In this document: piece by piece, positions 44,914 to 51,369 of the stretch | How the letters are laid out: the number at the start of each line of letters is the position of its first letter | Position numbering within the stretch: position 1 is the first letter of the stretch | Assembly: GCA_021324735.1 (NCBI GenBank) | Contig: JAJPIO010000009.1 | Location: 310,001 to 374,000 of the forward strand | DNA length: 64,000 nucleotides | Direction: 5' to 3' | From: Bacteroidota bacterium | GTDB lineage: Bacteria > Bacteroidota > Ignavibacteria > Palsa-1295 | Translations under genes and position numbers: made by a program | Notes under the pieces: model-generated | The model's input: the letters and a program-made list of their open reading frames with translations, nothing else | The model's database searches: none | What the model was told of the DNA's origin: nothing

Positions 44914-46044
44914 ATGAGAACTCTGCTTCACATGCTAAGAAAAGAATTTCTGCAACTGCGCCGCGATCCGCGCATTGTGCAGCTTATTCTTATTGGTCCC
45001 ATCGCGCAGCTTCTTCTGTTTGGCTATGCGATCAACATGGATGTGAATACGGTCCCCGTGGTGGTTTGCGATATGGACCATTCGATAGAGAGTCACGATC
45101 TCATCGCCCGTTTTTCGAATTCCGGTTATTTTCCGATCGTAGGGTATGTCGATAAGCTTTCGGATGTCGATCCCTATATCGATAGAAGTAAAGCCTCTCT
45201 CGCGCTGATCATCCCCGAAAATTTTGGTCGGGATATTAAACGAAATGCAAGTGTACCACTGCCGGTGATCGTAGATGGCTCCGAAAGCAACTCCGCTTCG
45301 GTCGGACTCAATTATGCCGGAGCGATCATTGCGGGATATTCGCAAAATATTTTGGTCCAGAATTTTTCTCGCCGTGGGTTTGGCGGTTTGCACCCTATCC
45401 AAGTGATCCCGGAAGTTCGCGTCTGGTATAATCCAGAACTTAAGAGTAGAAACTTCCTCGTTCCTGGCATTCTCGGTACGCTGCTATTGCAAGCAACAGT
45501 CTTGTTAACGGCGCTTGCGATAGTAAAGGAAAAGGAATCTGGTACCATGGAGCAGCTTATCGTCACGCCGATTAAACCGTACCAGATCATCATTGGGAAG
45601 CTGGCGCCGTTCTTTATTATCGGTGCGATCGATATTGTGCTCGCTATTGCCGGTACCACGATCGTTCTTGGGATTCCCGTTCGCGGCAGCATTTGGCTTC
45701 TTGGCGGACTTTCCCTGCTCTTTATCATGACGACGCTCGGCCTTGGCTTGTTCGTTTCGACCGTCAGTCAAACTCAGCAGCAGGCCATGATGACCACCAT
45801 ATTTTTCCTCATCATGCCGATGAATTTTCTATCGGGCTTCATTTTCCCGATCGAAAACATGCCGAAGATCATCCAATACGTCACGTATCTTTTGCCGTTG
45901 CGCTACTTTTTCGAGATCATCCGGGATGTTTTTTTGCGCGGCGTCGGATTCGATGTTCTGTGGCCTCAGGCGCTTGCCTTATTTATTTTCGGCGTTTGTA
46001 TCTTAACTCTTGCCTCTTTACGGTTCAGGAAGAAACTGGCATAG
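44914..46044 (+). CDS. ABC-2 type exporter permease 2 (YbhR-like)
   Basis: A 376-residue paralogue of the upstream permease: KEFLQLRRDPRIVQLILIGP, FGYAINMDVN, the same extracytoplasmic domain and FLSGFIFPIENMPKIIQYV. It starts 13 bp after the first permease. The pair plus two ATPases and HlyD form a complete inner-membrane exporter of the YbhGFSR type; the exported compound is not known. Confidence 0.93.
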   Translation: MRTLLHMLRKEFLQLRRDPRIVQLILIGPIAQLLLFGYAINMDVNTVPVVVCDMDHSIESHDLIARFSNSGYFPIVGYVDKLSDVDPYIDRSKASLALIIPENFGRDIKRNASVPLPVIVDGSESNSASVGLNYAGAIIAGYSQNILVQNFSRRGFGGLHPIQVIPEVRVWYNPELKSRNFLVPGILGTLLLQATVLLTALAIVKEKESGTMEQLIVTPIKPYQIIIGKLAPFFIIGAIDIVLAIAGTTIVLGIPVRGSIWLLGGLSLLFIMTTLGLGLFVSTVSQTQQQAMMTTIFFLIMPMNFLSGFIFPIENMPKIIQYVTYLLPLRYFFEIIRDVFLRGVGFDVLWPQALALFIFGVCILTLASLRFRKKLA

Positions 46045-46065
46045 TATAAGTATAAAGCATGAGTT

Positions 46066-46434
46066 ATGAAGCACGAAGAAAAAGAGAATTTCTTTTTTAG
46101 CCGCCGACTGGCTGTTCCAATACTTTGTGCTTTTTACTTCACACTTCTGTTCGCCGGTTGCAACAAGATATTCCCGGTTGACGTCGGGGTGAGCAGTGGG
46201 CGGGGGATCGTGCGGAGGATCGACTTCGAGCATCACCAGGTGACGCTGGCGCACGGCACAATTCCTAATTTACTTCATCCGATGACCTACGCCTATCCCG
46301 TCAAGAGCGATGCTGTGATGAAAAGCGTGAAGGAAGGCGATACCGTTAGCTTTACGATCGAGGAGCAAAAGCCGGGCGAATTTCAAATTCTCTCGATGAA
46401 GAAGATCCACCCGTTACCACGTCAGCGGCGGTAG
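46066..46434 (+). CDS. CusF-like copper-binding lipoprotein
   Basis: A 122-residue protein with a lipobox (TLLFAGC) and the small CusF/SenC-associated OB-like domain: GRGIVRRIDFEHHQVTLAHG, then MTYAYPVKSDAVMKSVKEGD and VSFTIEEQ. The Met/His positions (HPMTYAY in place of the usual WPAMTM) suggest Cu(I) binding but are not complete. It begins 21 bp after the second permease, so it is likely the last gene of the exporter operon. Confidence 0.75.
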   Translation: MKHEEKENFFFSRRLAVPILCAFYFTLLFAGCNKIFPVDVGVSSGRGIVRRIDFEHHQVTLAHGTIPNLLHPMTYAYPVKSDAVMKSVKEGDTVSFTIEEQKPGEFQILSMKKIHPLPRQRR

Positions 46435-46437
46435 ATA

Positions 46438-46905
46438 TTACCAGCCCCGCTGCTTTCTCAGGCTCAAAATCTGCTCGACGTGATTTCTGCCGTGAGCCGA
46501 ATAAATATTGAGCAGGTCATCGAGCGTCATCGTGCCGTTTTCCGGGTGGTTCGCTGAGCGAGACCAATCCGATTCCGCAGCGGTGTTTAGCAAGTCCGTC
46601 ATTCGCAGTTGGAGGCCCGCAATGATCGAAAGGGAGGTTGCGATATTCGAACGATAATCCGGCGCTTTGGCCCACGCATCCTGATCGTACGTTTTGAAGG
46701 TCGGATTATCCTCGGTGAGGAGAAGCTTCATTCGCACGAACGCATTCATGTGGGAATCGGCCAAATGGTGGATGATCTGCTTCGGGCTCCAACCGCCTTC
46801 GCGATACGGCGTATCCAGTTGAGCATCATTTAGGCCGGAAATGGCCTTTAGAAGCTCCTCCGGGAGCGTGCGAATCGCTTGTATTTTTTCTGCTCGTTCC
46901 GACAT
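46438..46905 (-). CDS. DinB/YfiT-family putative metal-dependent transferase
   Basis: A 155-residue four-helix protein of the YfiT/BstA group: YREGGWSPKQIIHHLADSHMNAF and MTLDDLLNIYSAHGRNHVEQI hold the three His of the metal site. In firmicutes this family includes bacillithiol S-transferases and hydrolases; here the thiol cofactor is unknown. The start lies 13 bp before the 3' end of tRNA-Ser. Confidence 0.9.
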   Translation of the reverse strand: MSERAEKIQAIRTLPEELLKAISGLNDAQLDTPYREGGWSPKQIIHHLADSHMNAFVRMKLLLTEDNPTFKTYDQDAWAKAPDYRSNIATSLSIIAGLQLRMTDLLNTAAESDWSRSANHPENGTMTLDDLLNIYSAHGRNHVEQILSLRKQRGW

Positions 46906-46918
46906 GACTCAAACCTTG

Positions 46919-47006
46919 CGGAGAGGGAGAGATTCGAACTCTCGGTACGCTTTTAACGTACAGCCGCTTTCCAGGCGACCCAGTTAAACCACTCCTGCAC
47001 CTCTCC
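46919..47006 (-). tRNA. tRNA-Ser (GGA)
   Basis: An 88-base class II tRNA. The acceptor stem GGAGAGG / CCTCTCC, anticodon loop CTGGAAA with GGA anticodon, a variable arm (TGTACGTT...AGCGTACC), and T-loop GAGTTCGAATC are visible on the minus strand. CCA is not encoded. Serine UCC/UCU decoding. Confidence 0.95.
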
Positions 47007-47012
47007 AATTTA

Positions 47013-47066
47013 ATAATCTGCGAGCGCGCCTAACATCGCGTCAATCGGGGTCGTGCCAGCCATTTT
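47013..47066 (-). other. Short coding-like tail beside a tandem repeat
   Basis: On the minus strand, after the 24-bp repeats, the frame reads PKMAGTTPIDAMLGALADY and stops at 47010-47012. It has coding character but no gene body: upstream of it the frame is only repeat. It may be the tail of a lost gene, or a 17-residue peptide. No function is proposed. Confidence 0.3.
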
Positions 47067-47162
47067 CGGTGGCCGGCCGCTTTTTACGCTACAACGCCGG
47101 CCGCTTCTTACGCTACGACGCCGGCTGCTTTTTACGCTACGACGCCGGCTGCTTTTTACGCT
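47067..47162. repeat. 24-bp tandem repeat, about four units
   Basis: Four consecutive near-copies of a unit with core CGCCGGCTGCTTTTTACGCT plus a short ACGA spacer; the units differ at two to three positions. It runs into the last codons of the B12-binding subunit gene on the minus strand. Confidence 0.85.
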
Positions 47163-47578
47163 ACCGACGACACCCGGTGCTCCGCGACCCACGTGCGAAT
47201 ATATTCCGCGATGGCCGACATTGGCGCGCCGGGCGTGAAGAGTTGGCCGACGCCCATTTTTTTCAGTTCTTCGATATCCTCGTTCGACATGATGCCGCCG
47301 CCGGTAAGCAGGACGTCATCCAGGCCGCGATCTTTCAGCAGTTTGAGGACCCGTGGGAAGATCGTCATGTGGGCGCCGGAGAGCATCGAAATACCGACTA
47401 CATCGACGTCTTCCTGGAGCGCCGCTTCCGCGATCATCTCCGGGGTTTGACGAAGGCCGGTGTAAATGACTTCCATTCCGGCATCCCGCAGGGCAGCGGC
47501 AATAACCTTGGCGCCGCGGTCGTGACCATCCAAACCGGCTTTAGCGATGAGAACTCTGATTTTTTTCACGCCTGACAA
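47156..47578 (-). CDS. Methylmalonyl-CoA mutase B12-binding subunit
   Basis: A 140-residue cobalamin-binding domain protein: [20 protein letters not shown] carries the DxHxxG B12 lower-ligand motif, followed by SMLSGAH and [18 protein letters not shown], as in stand-alone B12 subunits of acyl-CoA mutases. The large catalytic subunit is not in the window. Its last codons are formed by the flanking tandem repeat, so the true C-terminus may have been altered. Works on short acyl-CoAs, consistent with the nearby thiolase and 3-hydroxyacyl-CoA dehydrogenase. Confidence 0.92.
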   Translation of the reverse strand: MSGVKKIRVLIAKAGLDGHDRGAKVIAAALRDAGMEVIYTGLRQTPEMIAEAALQEDVDVVGISMLSGAHMTIFPRVLKLLKDRGLDDVLLTGGGIMSNEDIEELKKMGVGQLFTPGAPMSAIAEYIRTWVAEHRVSSVA

Positions 47579-47633
47579 ACAGCGCTTCTTAATTAATAAT
47601 TACGAATTAAGAATTACGAGTTGGTCGGGTGTA

Positions 47634-47655
47634 CTGGCGATCTCCGGATCGCCAG
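47634..47655. repeat. Palindromic hairpin
   Basis: Perfect 9-bp stem CTGGCGATC / GATCGCCAG, loop TCCG. REP-like; no T-run on the plus side. Confidence 0.7.
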
Positions 47656-47762
47656 CCAGGCGGGCCGAGCAAAAAGTCCCATCGCATAGTACACTGCAAC
47701 AGGACACAATCAATTTCCAACGAACGACGGCCACCTTAGGAGTTAGCGCACCGCGCGCGTAG

Positions 47763-47782
47763 GTCGAGCGTCCCCGCTCGAC
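47763..47782. repeat. Palindromic hairpin
   Basis: Perfect 8-bp stem GTCGAGCG / CGCTCGAC with TCCC loop. REP-like. Confidence 0.7.
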
Positions 47783-48131
47783 AATCCGTGGGGTGGTAGG
47801 CCGGTGCATTACTGTCTCCGTAATAGGACTCCGTAACGCACGGAAGTAAGCGACGATCTATCTTCTAAACGGGAGGGATCACGCGTAGCTCTAATTTCTA
47901 GATGTCTGTACTGACAGAGGCGTGTTTCACCAGGTAGGATCGGGACCGCTTAGCGGTCTGATAGCAACTCACTTTCTCAAGCAAACATACCGAACCGCGA
48001 AATAATAGAACATAATAACGAGGTCAAAAAGTTCCCAATAATAGCGGATATTTTGATAATTATATACTTTAAGAGAATGTCGAGCGCGGGACCCTCAACC
48101 TGCGCGCAAAAGCTTCAAAGTAAAGGTTTTG

Positions 48132-48150
48132 TCAATGCCGAAGGCATTGA
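48132..48150 (-). terminator. UUCG-type hairpin
   Basis: TCAATGCC / GGCATTGA around GAA; on the minus strand the loop closes as a CTTCGG tetraloop. It lies about 70 bp past the stop of the 120-residue gene, without a T-run, so terminator use is unsure. Confidence 0.4.
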
Positions 48151-48220
48151 AGGAAGTAGCTCCGGTCGGGTACTGTTCTAATATGAAAGCCCGGTGAGAC
48201 GGGGTTTGTGGTTTTTGATA

Positions 48221-48583
48221 TTACCTAATTCGTCGGTTTCGTTTAAGGCGTTCGAGCTTGTATTCGAGATCGGAGATTAAGCCCCTAACTACCTGCTCAT
48301 CCAATTCATCCGTTGGCATATAGAGAGATTCTGTACGATCCGCGTTATTATCGAGCGAACAGATTCCCAAAAGTGACACTCGATTATGCTCTGGAATCTC
48401 TGTGGCTATAAGAAGATAACCAAACGTATGTTCTCCGGACTTCTCCTTCATGGATAATCTTCGCATCACTCCTTCCGGTTTTAGAATTTCCGCAGAATGA
48501 TTCTCTCCCCTTGCTTCCCATTCGTATTTTAGAAATTCAAAGATTGGAAGTAGGACCCTTTGGTAGAAATTATCGTTGTCCAT
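48221..48583 (-). CDS. Hypothetical protein in accessory block
   Basis: A 120-residue soluble, charged protein, MDNDNFYQRVLLPIFEFLKY at the start and a basic tail (LERLKRNRRIR). No family recognised. It lies 19 bp downstream of the 182-residue membrane protein gene on the same strand, so the pair is probably co-transcribed. The central part (HTFGYLLIATEIPEHNRVSL) looks beta-rich. Context is next to a defence operon. Confidence 0.6.
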   Translation of the reverse strand: MDNDNFYQRVLLPIFEFLKYEWEARGENHSAEILKPEGVMRRLSMKEKSGEHTFGYLLIATEIPEHNRVSLLGICSLDNNADRTESLYMPTDELDEQVVRGLISDLEYKLERLKRNRRIR

Positions 48584-48602
48584 GCGTTCTGCTTATCATT
48601 AT

Positions 48603-49151
48603 TTAGCTGATTGAACGGATGCTTTCTTCCTCCCTTATGGGTCTATCTCCTATTGCATCCCATCTCGCAATAAGTTCATAAAGAAGGCGCTCGCCAGGAA
48701 TTGCTTCATATTCGAAACGTACGAGTATGTAATAGTGATTGCCCTCGGTTAAATGAGTTCGTTCTTCGTCGTCTATCGGGATTGCCTTAACTGTGTCCGT
48801 CTGCGGATAGAGCACTAAGGGTTCGGCTCCATGCTCCACTTGCGATAGGAGCATGTCGCGATCAAAACTTCCAGCAACCACAAGTATCCTTCCGTTCGCG
48901 GTTAGATTGCCACCGTTTTTGAGAACTACGTCAATCTCCATATCTTCTGACTCAGGGACGGGCCTTGTTCTTATAGACTGCACATAAACAATGGCCTTAT
49001 TCAACAAGGTAAATTGTTTACGTTGTTCGTCGAGTTGACGTAGTGCAGCTCGCCAGAGAAAAAGCGTCAATAACGCAAGAGCGATTGTCCCAACGGCGGT
49101 CCATGCTGCCGCATCGAGGCATAAAAACGTGCATGAACAATCGAGAATCAT
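48603..49151 (-). CDS. Hypothetical single-pass membrane protein in accessory block
   Basis: A 182-residue protein with one N-terminal transmembrane helix (WTAVGTIALALLTLFLWRAAL) and a cytoplasmic beta-rich domain. The short helical linker LRQLDEQRKQF follows the helix. I recognise no family. First of a two-gene pair; its start faces that of the 83-residue gene 41 bp away, so they share a promoter region. Confidence 0.65.
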   Translation of the reverse strand: MILDCSCTFLCLDAAAWTAVGTIALALLTLFLWRAALRQLDEQRKQFTLLNKAIVYVQSIRTRPVPESEDMEIDVVLKNGGNLTANGRILVVAGSFDRDMLLSQVEHGAEPLVLYPQTDTVKAIPIDDEERTHLTEGNHYYILVRFEYEAIPGERLLYELIARWDAIGDRPIREEESIRSIS

Positions 49152-49192
49152 GTCCTACGGAACGGCTGAGTCGGGAGGGTCGTTCGCCGTGT

Positions 49193-49444
49193 ATGACGTA
49201 CAAACTAACAGAAGTAAAAGGCACGTCGTACTGGTACGATTCAGGTGACTCAAACGAATCTATCGAACAGATACTGAAGGAATTTGAAGCGCAGGACTCC
49301 GCACCTCAGTCTGTAGTGCCCAACCGGTTATCGAGATTCCTTTCATATTTAGAAATCTCGAAAGGATTCAAGTCTCGGATGCCGATGGACCGAGCGGACG
49401 AGTATTTTTCGCTGCCGGCCACCTATCGCACCACGTTTGACTAA
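49193..49444 (+). CDS. Small hypothetical protein
   Basis: An 83-residue acidic protein, MTYKLTEVKGTSYWYDSGDS at the start. The frame is open upstream to 49043, but the ATG at 49193 gives a cleaner start that does not overlap the divergent gene. No family recognised; base use is like its neighbours. Moderately supported only. Confidence 0.45.
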   Translation: MTYKLTEVKGTSYWYDSGDSNESIEQILKEFEAQDSAPQSVVPNRLSRFLSYLEISKGFKSRMPMDRADEYFSLPATYRTTFD

Positions 49445-49553
49445 ATAAAAACCCCGCTAACGTTGGCGCGTTGCAGGGCTGGAAAAACTGAATTGAGTTG
49501 ATGCTGCTCGGAAGCAGTAAGGTAATGTATTCTTTAAACTTTCTAAGAATCGG

Positions 49554-49838
49554 TTATGCATTCGGATTTGTCTCCGGTTCGGAAGACTGTTCAGACACTT
49601 TAGCGCCTGAACCCCGAATACCATACCCAGCCGCTCCACCAGCAGTAAACGCGGCCATCATCTTAATCACTTCGAATGCGACATCCTTATAGCCTGACAG
49701 TAGCGCAATGGTCGTGAATACTAAAAACAGCAGTATAACGCCACCTATCGTGACGCTCCGAATGACGTTTACTTTTCTGAAGTGTTCGCGTGAATTCCGC
49801 TGATCGTCCGTCTTCGCCTTGAGCGTCCGGTCGAGCAT
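49554..49838 (-). CDS. Small two-helix membrane protein
   Basis: A 94-residue protein with a charged N-terminal 25 residues (TDDQRNSREHFRKVN), two hydrophobic helices (about 30-50 and 58-76) and a Ser/Glu-rich tail. Holin-like in layout but no family is recognised. A nine-C run lies 30 bp upstream of its start. Divergent from the TIR gene with 152 bp between. Confidence 0.55.
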   Translation of the reverse strand: MLDRTLKAKTDDQRNSREHFRKVNVIRSVTIGGVILLFLVFTTIALLSGYKDVAFEVIKMMAAFTAGGAAGYGIRGSGAKVSEQSSEPETNPNA

Positions 49839-49868
49839 CGGCGCCCAAATGAATACCCCGGCAAGTCT

Positions 49869-49877
49869 CCCCCCCCC
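49869..49877. repeat. C9 homopolymer
   Basis: Nine consecutive C upstream of both the small membrane protein and the TIR/Argonaute operon. Slippage-prone, so it could vary in length between cells. Confidence 0.9.
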
Positions 49878-49884
49878 GGTCGGT

Positions 49885-49910
49885 TGCTTAAACTAGCACT
49901 GGTTTAAGCA
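49885..49910. promoter_or_regulatory. Inverted repeat upstream of the TIR/Argonaute operon
   Basis: Perfect 9-bp arms TGCTTAAAC / GTTTAAGCA around TAGCACTG, 80 bp before the TIR start codon. Could be an operator or a hairpin; no T-run. Confidence 0.5.
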
Positions 49911-49990
49911 GTTGAATTGCGATCTACTCGCGAAGAATTAAAGTAGTATTCCGAAAGCTATTTTGAGCTGTTTGTGTTTCACGTAATAGA

Positions 49991-51367
49991 ATGGCGCCCG
50001 AATATGATATTTTTATCTCCCATCGAACAGCCGACGACAATCTCGCCGTTAAGCTAGCTAAAGATCTGGCCACAATTAAAATAAATGGCCCAAATATTCG
50101 GGTATGGATTGATAATTCTAATTTAGAAAAAACATCTAGTACAGTTGCGCAGATTAATAGTGCGCTTGAGAAGTCCCGTTTCGTCTTGTTACTAATGACT
50201 CCTTCTTATTTCGAAGAAGGGAGTGGCTGGACAGAGGCTGAGTGGATGGCAACGATTGCCTCTGATCCAATGAATCGGGCCCATCGAATCATTCCTGTGT
50301 TAGCAGAAAATTGTCCATATATTCCTGCTCTGATTGGGCACCTCAACTACATTGACCTTCGTGGTAAGGAGTACAAAAGCGGCGTCAAAGAGATTGGCAA
50401 ATTGCTCTCATCTGTGGAGACTCTAAAAAGCTCTATTCCAAAGAACAAACTTGCAGGTGTCAAAATTGAAGGGGATAATATTTCAGAAGAACTGCGACTA
50501 AATCTTCTTAAGGTTGAAGCACTGCCTAAATGGATTTATGTTGCCCCTTTGCTCCCGCTTTCGAATGGAAAAATCCCAACTAAGAATGAAATGGTAGAGA
50601 TGCTTATTGAGGACATCGGGTTCGCACCTGCATTTCGCGTTCTTGCAGATCATCTTATTTCATTTCACGATCCCAGGTCTGACCAAGTCGGGCTAGACGC
50701 GTTCACAAAACACTCGGAAACCATTCAATATTTAACCGAGGACTACATCGCAAATGAACACAAAGTGGTCATTTCTTTGCTAAATATGGAATTGACCAAG
50801 CACTTTAGGCCATTCTATGTTTTTCCCGATAAAGAGAAACGAGGTCGATACCATTTTGCCGCCAATCCAGGCCCAGCTGAAAGGAAGATTTCATGGTTTG
50901 CAGGACACCGTTCCACCGAAAGAACAGTCGTTAAAGCATTGAGAGCGCAGGACGATACAATTGAATCTTGGCTTCATCAGTCTGCATACGTTTCTTTTCT
51001 TATGATCGACGAAAGCTTTTACCTTAAGCTTAGGCCGACATGGGTTTTAACAACGAATGGTGAGGAGATCAAGACTGGACCTTTGATCGGTAAATTAATC
51101 AGCAAGTGGACCAATGCTGAAAGAAATGAGAGTGTATTTTATCATCTCCATTTTTGGGCAGCCTATTTAGCGCGCAAACAAGATACCGCAAAGACATTTA
51201 GTATTAGGTGCGGGAGTCAAAAGTGTATAATCCGAAGGAACCTCTGCGCTGTTGAAATTCCGTCAGGAATTTCGTGGGATTACCAAGAGCCTTCGGATTC
51301 TTTAGAACGTGCTGCTTCCGAGATCGAAGAAACATTTGGCATTTTGCCAGGCTTGGATATCGAATAG
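49991..51367 (+). CDS. TIR-domain protein with APAZ-like C-terminal region (SPARTA effector)
   Basis: A 458-residue protein. Residues 5-140 are a TIR domain: YDIFISHRTADDNLAVKLAK, a D-N-S loop and the WTEAEW helix in which Glu84 lies where the NADase catalytic Glu is found. The remaining about 310 residues match in length and position the APAZ region that binds a short Argonaute in TIR-APAZ proteins, although I see no diagnostic motif for APAZ. The next gene, three bases downstream, is a short Argonaute. Family knowledge: guide/target binding triggers NAD+ depletion and cell death. The TIR call is strong; APAZ is inferred. Confidence 0.85.
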   Translation: MAPEYDIFISHRTADDNLAVKLAKDLATIKINGPNIRVWIDNSNLEKTSSTVAQINSALEKSRFVLLLMTPSYFEEGSGWTEAEWMATIASDPMNRAHRIIPVLAENCPYIPALIGHLNYIDLRGKEYKSGVKEIGKLLSSVETLKSSIPKNKLAGVKIEGDNISEELRLNLLKVEALPKWIYVAPLLPLSNGKIPTKNEMVEMLIEDIGFAPAFRVLADHLISFHDPRSDQVGLDAFTKHSETIQYLTEDYIANEHKVVISLLNMELTKHFRPFYVFPDKEKRGRYHFAANPGPAERKISWFAGHRSTERTVVKALRAQDDTIESWLHQSAYVSFLMIDESFYLKLRPTWVLTTNGEEIKTGPLIGKLISKWTNAERNESVFYHLHFWAAYLARKQDTAKTFSIRCGSQKCIIRRNLCAVEIPSGISWDYQEPSDSLERAASEIEETFGILPGLDIE

Positions 51368-51369
51368 CT

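Larger units (their letters stand above)
47579..48220. other. 640-bp intergenic region rich in hairpins
   Basis: No gene was recognised. It carries an AT-rich iterated stretch (47589-47620) and palindromes at 47634-47655, 47763-47782, 47944-47958 and 48132-48150. It separates the mutase subunit from the accessory gene block. A structured RNA or REP-type elements are possible. Confidence 0.6.

Noticed and set aside
46826-47008. 60-residue frame across tRNA-Ser
   Set aside because: It is a reading frame through the tRNA itself; the tRNA fold explains the sequence.
47067-47162. 24-bp repeats as a CRISPR array
   Set aside because: The units abut directly with no unique spacers and no cas genes are present, so it is a plain tandem repeat.
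51274-51369. Upstream extension of the Argonaute protein to 545 residues
   Set aside because: Overlaps the end of the TIR gene in another frame and lacks similarity; ATG 51370 gives the normal short pAgo length.
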